From positions 992,001-1,056,000 of the forward strand of contig NZ_CP009278.1 in assembly GCF_000747525.1 (NCBI RefSeq): a stretch of 64,000 nucleotides of DNA. The letters are read 5' to 3'. The stretch comes from Sphingobacterium sp. ML3W. GTDB taxonomy: Bacteria > Bacteroidota > Bacteroidia > Sphingobacteriales > Sphingobacteriaceae. The position numbers were made by a program, and so were the translations under genes. The notes beneath the pieces were generated by a model that was not told the DNA's origin, searched no databases, and was given only the letters and a program-made list of their open reading frames with translations. This document shows, piece by piece, positions 34,158 to 42,009 of the stretch (positions within the stretch are counted from its first letter, which is position 1; each line of letters starts with the position of its first letter).

Positions 34158-34165
34158 TATATTTG
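34158..34165 (+). promoter_or_regulatory. -7 element of the ddl promoter
   Basis: TATATTTG, an exact TAnnTTTG, ends 23 bp before the ddl ATG. The matching -33 is poor (TTCG at 34134-34137), adjacent to the -7 of the opposing promoter. Confidence 0.5.
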
Positions 34166-34188
34166 TTACAAGAATCACAATAATTTTT

Positions 34189-35193
34189 ATGAAAACAAAA
34201 ATAGCATTAATAACTGGAGGTTATACAGGCGAAGCAGAAGTTTCTTTCAAAAGTTCTGCATTTGTCTACTCGCAGCTGGATCAAGATAAGTATGATATCT
34301 ATCAAATTACTATTACTCAGGATTCTTGGTTTTATGTGAGTGATTCTGGAATTAAGGTTCCGATAAACAAAGAAAATTTTACTTTAGCGCTTGATAATAG
34401 CATCATAAAATTTGATTTAGCATTTATTATGGTTCATGGTTCCCCTGGTGAAGATGGTCGATTACAAAGCTATTTTGATTTAGTGGGCATGCCCTACTCA
34501 TCATGCGATGCACTTACTTCAGCTCTAACGATGAATAAGGGCTATACAAAAGCTATTCTAGCAGACATCAGTGATTTGTACCTCGCAAAATCTGTCTTGT
34601 TATTTGAAGCGCAGCGCGCTGAAGGTGTTGCTCTTGTAGAAGAGAAATTAGCGTTGCCGTATTTTGTCAAACCAAATGCTGGTGGTAGTAGTATTGGCAT
34701 GACGAAGGTAAAAGTAGCAGAAGAATTAAAAGAAGCTATTGATAAGGCATTTGATGCTGAAAATACAGGAAGTCAAGTTATTGTTGAAGAATTCGTTCAT
34801 GGTCGTGAATTTTCTGAAGGTATTTATCGGAATATTGATGGTGAATTGATTGTACTTCCTGCGACGGAAGTTAAAACTACACGTGAGTTTTTTGATTTTG
34901 AGGCAAAATATATTCCAGGTTTAACGGAAGAAATAACTCCTGCAAGCCTAAATGAAGAGCAACAAGTACGCATATCTAAGATACTGAAGGAAGTATATGT
35001 GCGATTGAATTGTAAAGGAATGGTCCGTATTGATTTCTTTTTGGAAAACGATTCAGATAAGTTTTATTTTATTGAAATCAATACAATACCAGGACAAACG
35101 CCGCAGAGTTTTATTCCGCAACAAGTAAGAGCGGCAGGTATAACAGAACAGGAGTTTTATGGGGAATTAATTGAAGTTGCTCTGAAAAGATAA
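34189..35193 (+). CDS. ddl: D-alanine--D-alanine ligase
   Basis: ATP-grasp enzyme joining two D-Ala for the peptidoglycan stem. The N-terminal ALITGGYTGEAEVSFKSS is followed by FIMVHGSPGEDGRLQSYFDLVGMPYSS, the ATP-grasp loop KPNAGGSSIGMTKV (about 160-173) and the metal-binding FYFIEINTIPGQTPQSFIP near the C terminus. Length 334 aa is normal. In many bacteria ddl sits within the dcw cluster; here it is separate, facing the PASTA-mltG operon, and monocistronic with a strong terminator. Confidence 0.95.
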   Translation: MKTKIALITGGYTGEAEVSFKSSAFVYSQLDQDKYDIYQITITQDSWFYVSDSGIKVPINKENFTLALDNSIIKFDLAFIMVHGSPGEDGRLQSYFDLVGMPYSSCDALTSALTMNKGYTKAILADISDLYLAKSVLLFEAQRAEGVALVEEKLALPYFVKPNAGGSSIGMTKVKVAEELKEAIDKAFDAENTGSQVIVEEFVHGREFSEGIYRNIDGELIVLPATEVKTTREFFDFEAKYIPGLTEEITPASLNEEQQVRISKILKEVYVRLNCKGMVRIDFFLENDSDKFYFIEINTIPGQTPQSFIPQQVRAAGITEQEFYGELIEVALKR

Positions 35194-35207
35194 AGACATA
35201 TAGATAT

Positions 35208-35245
35208 AAAAAAAGGCTTATCAAATTATTGATAAGCCTTTTTTT
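35208..35245. terminator. Bidirectional terminator between ddl and the serine hydrolase gene
   Basis: Arms 35208-35223 and 35230-35245 (AGGCTTATCA with TGATAAGCCT plus A and T runs) are perfectly complementary, so the element can serve both convergent genes. Confidence 0.95.
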
Positions 35246-35246
35246 A

Positions 35247-36491
35247 TTATTTTCTAAAGTCGAACTTAGCGAGATTGGGTTTAAATTTTTTACTTCTCTT
35301 CAGCTCCTCTTGATAGATAAGCTGACCGATATTTTTCAGAAATGGATAGGTGACGGTTTCATATTCATAAACTCCGTCATTATATATACCATTTTCATTA
35401 GATTGAATAACTACTGCTAATAAATATTCAACACCATTTTCAAAATCAACGATATAGGCATTGTCAATGTTGTAGCCATATGAATCGCCATATTTATTGA
35501 AAATGCGCACATTAGCGTCTATTAAAGCATTTTTATCTCGACCGTAAAAAAGTAATTTACTATACGCAGGCCAAAATTCGTTCGTGTCGTAATTCGGATA
35601 ATCAGATTCAAATGGATACCTTGACATATAATCATATATAAGAGCATAGTCTTCTTTTGTTAATCTGAATCTGTCTTCACGATTGAATGCCTCTGGGAAA
35701 AGTAGCTTTTTCAAGACCAATTGTTGATCTTCTAGTGGGTAAACATTGAGGCCTTCAAAACTCCAGGGCTCATTAACAATTTCATCCTTATCATTCATAT
35801 AGCCGACACCCTGAATTGTATTTTGAAGCAGAATAGGATAATCCTTTGGGTCAAATTGCGCTGTCTGATGATAGATGGTTTTTTGATTTTGGTAGAAAGT
35901 AACAGGATTGGTATGTTTAGCCCAGATACCTTTATCCCCAATTGCTAATCTGTTAACTATTCGACTATATTTGGTTCCATGTTTTTTTAATTTACGATTG
36001 AGCTCAGCACGACCAATAAATTCATAGAGCCTATTTTGCGCATCATTATCACTGGTCAGTAAAATTTTTTTGATGTATTGTGCTACAGAAGGAAGTCCAT
36101 TGGCGGCAGACTCATCGCGCAGTACAGTTGTTTGTTTTTCATAAGCTGAGTCGATACGTAACGGCGTGTCTTTTGATAATCCAGTTATGTTTAACTCATT
36201 TATTTTTTCTAAAGCTAAGATAGCTGTAGGTAATTTCACGGTACTAGCAGGGTAGAAGTACCAATTCGGATTTAATCTGTAGCTATAGGATGTAAAATGA
36301 GGAATATTGTTTTTGTCCCGATCAATCTGTGTATAAAGAATTTGAACTTCATTTTTAGTCGGGTGATCTAAAATATGTCGAAACAGCTCAGGATGACCTT
36401 GCAGTAATTTTTCAAGGTAAACAGTGTCCATATTTTGAGCAAAAGTATTTGACATGATGCTGATACAAAAAAATGTTAGGTATTTGTACAT
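35247..36491 (-). CDS. Secreted class A beta-lactamase-fold serine hydrolase
   Basis: Exported protein of 414 aa with signal peptide (YLTFFCISIMSNTFAQ). Three serine-hydrolase motifs are seen in order: SxxK in YPASTVKLPTAILAL (about residue 80), SDN in LLTSDNDAQNRLYEF (about 147), and a KxG variant KYG in FNKYGDSYGYNIDNAYIVD. That aligns with the KTG strand of class A enzymes. Such proteins in Bacteroidota are usually annotated only as serine hydrolase; substrate could be a beta-lactam, a peptidoglycan peptide or an ester. The Tyr in place of Thr in KTG argues against a classic efficient beta-lactamase. Confidence 0.75.
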   Translation of the reverse strand: MYKYLTFFCISIMSNTFAQNMDTVYLEKLLQGHPELFRHILDHPTKNEVQILYTQIDRDKNNIPHFTSYSYRLNPNWYFYPASTVKLPTAILALEKINELNITGLSKDTPLRIDSAYEKQTTVLRDESAANGLPSVAQYIKKILLTSDNDAQNRLYEFIGRAELNRKLKKHGTKYSRIVNRLAIGDKGIWAKHTNPVTFYQNQKTIYHQTAQFDPKDYPILLQNTIQGVGYMNDKDEIVNEPWSFEGLNVYPLEDQQLVLKKLLFPEAFNREDRFRLTKEDYALIYDYMSRYPFESDYPNYDTNEFWPAYSKLLFYGRDKNALIDANVRIFNKYGDSYGYNIDNAYIVDFENGVEYLLAVVIQSNENGIYNDGVYEYETVTYPFLKNIGQLIYQEELKRSKKFKPNLAKFDFRK

Positions 36492-36523
36492 GTTCTGTTA
36501 GTTCAAAAGTTGGTTTATAACAA

Positions 36524-36545
36524 AGGCCTCCTAGTGTGGAAGCCT
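36524..36545 (-). terminator. Probable weak terminator after folA
   Basis: AGGCCTCC and GGAAGCCT can pair with one wobble on the minus strand around a 6-nt loop, followed on that strand by a T-rich stretch of only a few bases. Confidence 0.4.
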
Positions 36546-36550
36546 CTTTT

Positions 36551-37045
36551 TTATTTTCTTACATATACCTGAAAACTGTAGTCAAAAGCATGTTTTTCAT
36601 CTTTCTCATGTTTGTCTTCACTTTCTAATGTCCATTCATGAGCTGGTAATTCAGGAAAGTATGCATCTCCATCAATCGTAGTATGCAGTCGCGTGAGTAG
36701 TACTCTATCGGCAAATGGTAAAGTTTGTTTAAAAATCTCACCTCCACCAATGATAAAAATTTCTCTTTCATCTCTACAATAATTCAATACTTCTTGAAAG
36801 CTATTGGCGATATCGACCTCATCTGATTTTGCTGTCATGTCGCGTGTTAGGATGATATTTCTACGATCAGGAAGTGGTTTTCCTATAGATTCAAAAGTTT
36901 TTCTACCCATTACAACACTATGTTCTAATGTGTTTTTTTTGAAATACTTCAGATCATTGGGTAAATGCCAAGGCATTTTATTTCCTTTGCCGATTACATT
37001 GTTATCAGTAGCGGCTACGATTAATGTTATTTTTAGTTTGCTCAT
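36551..37045 (-). CDS. folA: Dihydrofolate reductase
   Basis: NADPH-dependent enzyme regenerating tetrahydrofolate. It opens ITLIVAATDNNVIGKGNKMPWHLPNDLKYFKK, with the substrate-binding Asp in LPNDLKYF. NADPH-site motifs VVMGRKTFESIGKPLPDRRNIILTR and EIFIIGGGEIFKQTLP follow. Length 164 aa is normal. It lies 36 bp downstream of thyA; the two form a functional pair since ThyA produces the dihydrofolate that FolA reduces. Confidence 0.96.
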   Translation of the reverse strand: MSKLKITLIVAATDNNVIGKGNKMPWHLPNDLKYFKKNTLEHSVVMGRKTFESIGKPLPDRRNIILTRDMTAKSDEVDIANSFQEVLNYCRDEREIFIIGGGEIFKQTLPFADRVLLTRLHTTIDGDAYFPELPAHEWTLESEDKHEKDEKHAFDYSFQVYVRK

Positions 37046-37081
37046 TTTATATTTTACACAATTGTATACGGATAATTGTAC

Positions 37082-37903
37082 TTATACTGCTACTGGGGCT
37101 TTAATATGCGGATGTGATTCGTAATTCAACAATTCGAAGTCCTCAAATTTAAATTCGAAAATATCCTTTATCTCAGGATTGATTTTTAATTGAGGCAAAG
37201 GTTTGGGTTCACGACTCAATTGCAATGTTGTTTGTTCGAAGTGATTGCTGTAGATGTGGGCATCTCCTAGGGTGTGAATAAACTCGGCCGCTTCCATATC
37301 ACAAACTTGTGCCACCATCATCGTTAACAAAGCATAAGAAGCAATGTTAAAAGGTACGCCTAAAAATATATCTGCACTTCTCTGATATAGTTGACAGGAA
37401 AGCTGTGGTTTCAAAATTCCGTTTTCAGGATCGGCAGGTGCCACATAAAATTGAAAAAAAGCATGGCAGGGAGGTAAAGCCATATTTTCAATTTCTGCTA
37501 CATTCCATGCAGAAACAATGATTCTCCTTGAGTCCGGAGTAGTTTTTAATTGCTTGATTATTTTCTCAATTTGATCAATATGGCCACCATTAGGTGTTGG
37601 CCAAGAACGCCACTGTGACCCGTAAACAGGACCTAAATTACCATTTTCATCAGCCCATTCATCCCAAATACTAACACCGTTATCTTTTAAATATTTGATA
37701 TTTGTTTCACCTTTCAAAAACCAGATTAACTCATGTAATATAGATCTAAGGTGTAGCTTTTTTGTCGTGACAAGAGGAAATCCTTCTTTTAAATTGAAAC
37801 GCATCTGATGTCCAAATACACTCTTAGTTCCTGTTCCTGTTCTGTCAGTTTTAGTCACCCCATTGGTATATACGTGTTGTAGTAAATCAAGATATTGTTT
37901 CAT
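37082..37903 (-). CDS. thyA: Thymidylate synthase
   Basis: Makes dTMP from dUMP using methylene-tetrahydrofolate. Motifs: [19 protein letters not shown] near the N terminus, the [14 protein letters not shown] helix, the catalytic Cys in [12 protein letters not shown] (about residue 155), [24 protein letters not shown] and the C-terminal [10 protein letters not shown]. Length 273 aa is close to E. coli ThyA (264). It is first of the thyA-folA pair. A TGGTTAAG/CTTAACCA inverted repeat lies 30-75 bp upstream. Confidence 0.97.
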   Translation of the reverse strand: MKQYLDLLQHVYTNGVTKTDRTGTGTKSVFGHQMRFNLKEGFPLVTTKKLHLRSILHELIWFLKGETNIKYLKDNGVSIWDEWADENGNLGPVYGSQWRSWPTPNGGHIDQIEKIIKQLKTTPDSRRIIVSAWNVAEIENMALPPCHAFFQFYVAPADPENGILKPQLSCQLYQRSADIFLGVPFNIASYALLTMMVAQVCDMEAAEFIHTLGDAHIYSNHFEQTTLQLSREPKPLPQLKINPEIKDIFEFKFEDFELLNYESHPHIKAPVAV

Positions 37904-38287
37904 GTTACGGCTGCTTTTGTTGTGATTATTAAGTGGTTAAGTTTGTTTTCATTGCAATCATCTTAACCAACAGTATATTCATGTTTAAATTAATATACGA
38001 AGATAAGATATTTTCGAAGGATTTACGTCATCATTAAAAAAGTGAGCAGGTGTCAGAACACCATAAAGTTTTCTGTAATTAACAGTAAAATGGTGCAAAA
38101 AATATATGAATTCACTCGGGATATAAAAATATAGAGCATGCTTTTGACTGCACGGAATTTAGTGTGTTCTCTCTTGGTCCATCACTGCTTTTAGGATCAT
38201 TAAAATCTCATAATTAGTGGAAAAGCGATTAAATCAGGATTAAGAATTTTCATTTGGTGCTTTTTGTTGTATTTTTGCAAAATCATT
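37904..38287. other. Divergent intergenic region thyA/mtaB
   Basis: No gene is seen in these 384 bp. TGGTTAAG (37934-37941) is perfectly inverted as CTTAACCA (37972-37979), a possible operator for thyA. A short hairpin GGTGT-CAGA-ACACC lies at 38049-38062. TATTTTTG at 38270-38277 matches the -7 consensus and ends 10 bp before the mtaB ATG, with only a badly spaced TTTG (38253-38256) upstream. Confidence 0.4.
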
Positions 38288-39607
38288 ATGAGTAAAAAAG
38301 TAGCTTTCTATACCTTAGGATGTAAATTGAATTTTTCAGAAACATCCTCCATAGGTCGCGTCTTTCAAGACGCGGGTTATGAAACGACACCATTTAATAG
38401 TGCCGCAGATGTTTATGTTATTAATACATGTTCAGTAACCGATCATGCAGATAAGAAATGTCGTAAGGTGGTAAAGGAAGCACTCAAGTATTCACCAAAC
38501 GCCTATATCACAATTGTTGGTTGTTATGCCCAATTAAAACCTGCTGAAATTGCCGAAATTCCAGGAGTAGATATGGTTTTAGGTGCAGCTGAGAAATTCA
38601 ATATTATTGAACACATCAATGATTTGACAAAAAACGAAAAAGCAATCGTTCATAATGCACCTATTGATGAAACGAATCAATTTGTGTCAGCTTATTCCAT
38701 TGGGGATCGTACGCGTACATTCTTGAAAGTTCAGGATGGTTGTGACTATTCTTGTACTTTTTGCACCATCCCTCTTGCGCGTGGTGCAAGTCGGTCGGGT
38801 AAAATCGATGATATTGTGCGTCAAGCAGAAGAAATTGCAGCCTCAGGTGTGAAAGAAATCGTACTTACAGGAGTTAATATTGGTGATTTTGGGATTCGTG
38901 ATGGGCTAAGACAAGATAAATTCTTGGATCTTGTAAAAGCTTTGGATGAAGTACAAGGGATTGATCGTATTCGTATCTCCTCGATTGAACCTAATCTTTT
39001 AGCAAATGAGATTATCGAATTTGTAGCACAATCAAAACGTTTTGTCCCTCATTTTCATATGCCACTACAATCTGGTAATAATAAAGTGTTGAGTATGATG
39101 CGCCGCCGTTATAAGCGAGAACTTTATGCACAGCGTGTGGAGAAAATTAAACAATTAATGCCCGATTGTTGTATTGGAGTGGATGTAATTGTTGGATTCC
39201 CTGGAGAAACTCATGAAGATTTTATCGATACTTACAATTTCTTGAATGAGATGGATATTTCTTATTTGCATGTGTTTACTTATTCCGAACGTGAGAATAC
39301 GATAGCAGCGCAGATGGAAGGTGCTGTACCTGGATCTCAACGCAGTGAGCGGAGTAAGATGTTACACATTTTATCAGAGAAAAAACGTCGTGCTTTTTAT
39401 GAAAAACAGCTGGATAAAGTGGGGGAGGTACTCTTTGAAAGTGACGAGAAGGAAGGCTTTATGCATGGGTTTTCTAAAAATTATGTAAAAGTACGTACAG
39501 CTTACGACCCTTTGTTGGTCAATGAAGTAGCCAACGTGAAATTCTTATCCATAACTGAGAATTGTGAAGTAGAAATAGAAGAATTGAAGGAACAGTTAGT
39601 TCACTAA
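38288..39607 (+). CDS. mtaB: tRNA t6A37 methylthiotransferase MtaB
   Basis: Radical-SAM enzyme adding a methylthio group to t6A37. The N-terminal MTTase domain has its cluster cysteines in LGCKLNFSETS, NTCSVTDHADKKCRK and VGCYAQLKP. The radical-SAM motif CxxxCxxC is in DGCDYSCTFCTIPLARG (about residue 150). PHFHMPLQSGNNKVL and a C-terminal TRAM-like domain follow. ATG 38288 (MSKKVAFYTLGCK) is preferred over an in-frame upstream codon at 38264 that lies in the probable promoter. Length 439 aa. It acts on the t6A product of the TsaB pathway, whose tsaB gene is also in the window. Confidence 0.94.
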   Translation: MSKKVAFYTLGCKLNFSETSSIGRVFQDAGYETTPFNSAADVYVINTCSVTDHADKKCRKVVKEALKYSPNAYITIVGCYAQLKPAEIAEIPGVDMVLGAAEKFNIIEHINDLTKNEKAIVHNAPIDETNQFVSAYSIGDRTRTFLKVQDGCDYSCTFCTIPLARGASRSGKIDDIVRQAEEIAASGVKEIVLTGVNIGDFGIRDGLRQDKFLDLVKALDEVQGIDRIRISSIEPNLLANEIIEFVAQSKRFVPHFHMPLQSGNNKVLSMMRRRYKRELYAQRVEKIKQLMPDCCIGVDVIVGFPGETHEDFIDTYNFLNEMDISYLHVFTYSERENTIAAQMEGAVPGSQRSERSKMLHILSEKKRRAFYEKQLDKVGEVLFESDEKEGFMHGFSKNYVKVRTAYDPLLVNEVANVKFLSITENCEVEIEELKEQLVH

Positions 39608-39629
39608 GGTTTTGCAAAATAAAGAATAT

Positions 39630-39676
39630 AAAAAAGGATCGGCTCAATTCCATTGGAATTGAGCCGATCCTTTTTT
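39630..39676. terminator. Near-perfect palindromic bidirectional terminator mtaB/DMT exporter
   Basis: Arms of about 23 bp (AAAAAAGGATCGGCTCAATT and its complement, both continuing inwards) leave a tiny loop and have T runs at each outer end, serving both convergent genes. Confidence 0.95.
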
Positions 39677-39682
39677 ATCGTA

Positions 39683-40582
39683 TTATAATGTTGACTCTTT
39701 AGTTTTAGCATTCAGCCAGATAACAGTCGCTAATATCAGGATTACACCCAGCCATTGTATGGGGGTTACGGCCTCCTTTAATATGAAGTAAGACATACAA
39801 ACTGCTACTGGCAATTCTGCAGAACTTAAAATACCACTTAATGAGTAACCAATCTTTGGAATCCCATAAGCAAAAAGAAGGGGTGGTATTACAGTTCCGA
39901 AAAAGGAAAGGATAAATCCAAAATGCCATATGCTATCGCCTAATGCTCCAGTGACTAAAAATGTGGGTGGAAATAGGCAGCAAATCATTATGCACGACCC
40001 TGTAACCATAAGAGCACTTTTTTGAATAGGGGGGTAGTCGTTTCCAACCCGTCCATTTACAATCAAAAATACGGCGTATGCGGTTGCTGCCAAAAGACCA
40101 TATAGGATGCCAGTCCAATTGAGTTTATCAATCCCTTGTTCTATAAGGCCCGTCGCTAGCAAGGTTCCGACAAGAACAATAGCTATTCCAGTCAATTGAC
40201 GATTTGAAGGCTTATTTTTAAAGAAAATAAATTCAATTAAAGTACCGATCCAAATATATTGCATCAACAATACAATTGCCAAGGAGGCAGGTACCACTTG
40301 TACGCATTTATAATAAACAATGCTAACTAAGCCTGTAGAGATGCCACTGATGACTATTTTCCATTTATTAGTTTTCTTAACATAAGCTTGATTCACTTTA
40401 GGGCTGAATAGTTGGATGAACCCATATACCATCCATAAGATGAGCATACCAAATATGGCTTGTACACCCGTAACTTGTCCTAACGTATAATCTTGGGCAT
40501 ATGCTTTTTTGACAAATGTGGATAACAGCCCGAAACTGCTAGCCCCCACAAATACCGCAATTGCCCCCTTTAATTTTTCCAT
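39683..40582 (-). CDS. EamA/DMT-family transporter
   Basis: Inner-membrane protein of 299 aa with ten predicted membrane segments in two repeated EamA halves (about residues 5-140 and 150-292). Features include FVGASSFGLLSTFVKKAY at the N terminus, VSIVYYKCVQVVPASLAIVLLMQYIWIGTLIEF in the first half and SGILSSAELPVAVCMSYFILKEAVTPIQWLGVILILATV in the second. The family exports or imports varied metabolites; substrate cannot be assigned. It is monocistronic. Confidence 0.88.
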   Translation of the reverse strand: MEKLKGAIAVFVGASSFGLLSTFVKKAYAQDYTLGQVTGVQAIFGMLILWMVYGFIQLFSPKVNQAYVKKTNKWKIVISGISTGLVSIVYYKCVQVVPASLAIVLLMQYIWIGTLIEFIFFKNKPSNRQLTGIAIVLVGTLLATGLIEQGIDKLNWTGILYGLLAATAYAVFLIVNGRVGNDYPPIQKSALMVTGSCIMICCLFPPTFLVTGALGDSIWHFGFILSFFGTVIPPLLFAYGIPKIGYSLSGILSSAELPVAVCMSYFILKEAVTPIQWLGVILILATVIWLNAKTKESTL

Positions 40583-40647
40583 ATGAATTTTTTACAGATT
40601 TGGACAAAATTACAATTTGCAGAGGTATAAGAAGAACCAGACGAGTG

Positions 40648-40679
40648 TTTGGCTGTTAAATATGGTTTTATTACATTTG
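40648..40679 (+). promoter_or_regulatory. Promoter of the NlpC/P60 lipoprotein gene
   Basis: TTTG (40648-40651), 20 bp, TACATTTG (40672-40679), an exact match to the phylum consensus; ATG follows 23 bp later. Confidence 0.65.
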
Positions 40680-40702
40680 ATTAACAATTTATCTTTTTTA
40701 TC

Positions 40703-41266
40703 ATGGCTCTACAGCGCATTTTCTTATTTTTTATTAGTCTCGTATTTTTCTTGAGCAGTTGTTCCGTGAATAAAAAAGTAGCTGGTTCAGGAGGGAAAAA
40801 TACAGTGTTGACTGATGCCAGTGAGGCAAGAGGAAAGAATTATAGCAAAAGCTCTCTAGAAAGTTATGCCGATTTACTTCAAGTGAAGAAAAAAGAACTC
40901 AATCCTAATTTGTACTCTTTTATCGATGATTGGATGGGCATACCACATCGCATGGGCGGTGGTACAAAACGCGGAGTAGATTGCTCAGGGTTTGTCAATA
41001 TCCTTTATCTAAAAGTATATCAGGAAGATCTACCTCGCTCTTCACGAGATATGAGTGTTGCGGTTAAGAAAAAGAGAAATTCGCAACTTAAGGAAGGAGA
41101 TTTGGTATTTTTCTCATTTGGCGGACGTAATGTGGATCATGTAGGGGTTTATCTTCATAATAATAAATTTGTACATGTATCAACTAAAAAGGGGGTTATT
41201 ATCTCCGATTTGTCAGATTCTTGGTATGCTAAATATTTTAAAAATGCAGGGACACCCAAATCCTAA
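40703..41266 (+). CDS. NlpC/P60-family lipoprotein, peptidoglycan endopeptidase
   Basis: Lipoprotein of 187 aa. The signal peptide ends at a lipobox LSSC (Cys about residue 20). The NlpC/P60 domain (about 70-185) has the catalytic Cys in GVDCSGFVNILYLKVY, His in NVDHVGVYLHNNKF, and a third polar residue in FVHVSTKKGVIIS. Relatives cleave gamma-D-Glu-diamino acid bonds in peptidoglycan stems. The periplasmic side of the inner or outer membrane is its likely site. It has its own promoter. The next gene (unknown, membrane-anchored) follows 97 bp later with a separate -7 element. Confidence 0.9.
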   Translation: MALQRIFLFFISLVFFLSSCSVNKKVAGSGGKNTVLTDASEARGKNYSKSSLESYADLLQVKKKELNPNLYSFIDDWMGIPHRMGGGTKRGVDCSGFVNILYLKVYQEDLPRSSRDMSVAVKKKRNSQLKEGDLVFFSFGGRNVDHVGVYLHNNKFVHVSTKKGVIISDLSDSWYAKYFKNAGTPKS

Positions 41267-41363
41267 AGAGTGATAGTATTTGAATTCCCTTTTTTGTGTC
41301 AAATAATGGATAAAACTTTATAAAACTATTTTTATCCTTATTTTTGTCAAAAATAAAGTAAAG

Positions 41364-41873
41364 ATGAGTATCAAGGGTAAAAAGATTTTTTTGGCATTAT
41401 GTATTGTTGTACCATTTCTAATGTATTGTGTTTATTACTACAGTAACATGATTAGTAATGCACCTTTCCGATTTACAGATTTCCAATCTGTAGTCTTTCG
41501 GTACGGCGAGCCTAATCATTTGGATAATCAATATGACTCCAATACTGGTATCTTTCAATATGTAACCAAGTCTAATGAAATCGAGAAGGATACGGTACGC
41601 ATGAGTAAAGACGATTTGCTTTACTTACACCGTAAAGCGCAAGAGTTAGGTTTTTGGAATCTCGATGATGATATGACAGGTCCTGAAGCAAAGCAAAACC
41701 CAAAGAACGCTACTATTCCTCGTTATTATTTAGAACTGAATTACAAAGACAAATCTAAAAAAGTAACCATGGATGCGGATTTTGCGGGCAACCCCAAAAT
41801 GCGGGATGCTGGTAAATCCATGATTGATGAAGTCAATAGGATTTTAGCCTCAGCGCAATCTAGATCAAATTAA
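41364..41873 (+). CDS. Uncharacterised membrane-anchored protein
   Basis: I do not recognise a family. The 169-residue product has a short basic start, one hydrophobic segment at about residues 7-27 (IFLALCIVVPFLMYCVYYYS) without a clear signal-peptidase site, and a soluble remainder. That part looks like mixed alpha/beta: FQSVVFRYGEPNHLDNQY, a helix LLYLHRKAQELGFWNL, a strand YYLELNYKDKSKKVTMDADF and a final helix. It resembles in shape small Bacteroidota proteins whose periplasmic domain compares a slope or threshold, but that is no assignment. TATTTTTG at 41339-41346 is a likely -7 element. Confidence 0.75.
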   Translation: MSIKGKKIFLALCIVVPFLMYCVYYYSNMISNAPFRFTDFQSVVFRYGEPNHLDNQYDSNTGIFQYVTKSNEIEKDTVRMSKDDLLYLHRKAQELGFWNLDDDMTGPEAKQNPKNATIPRYYLELNYKDKSKKVTMDADFAGNPKMRDAGKSMIDEVNRILASAQSRSN

Positions 41874-41895
41874 AAAAAAATCAGTAAGATATTAT

Positions 41896-41923
41896 AAAGG
41901 GAATCATTCGATTCCCTTTTTTT
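41896..41923 (+). terminator. Terminator after the uncharacterised membrane-anchored protein gene
   Basis: AAAGGGAATC pairs with GATTCCCTTT around ATTC, followed by T residues. Confidence 0.9.
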
Positions 41924-42009
41924 GTTAAATTAATGGTTTGTTAATGATATGGTTGTTATTCATTCACATTAGAGCAGTAGCTTCGCCCTAAACTTTGTAA
42001 CAAATCCAA

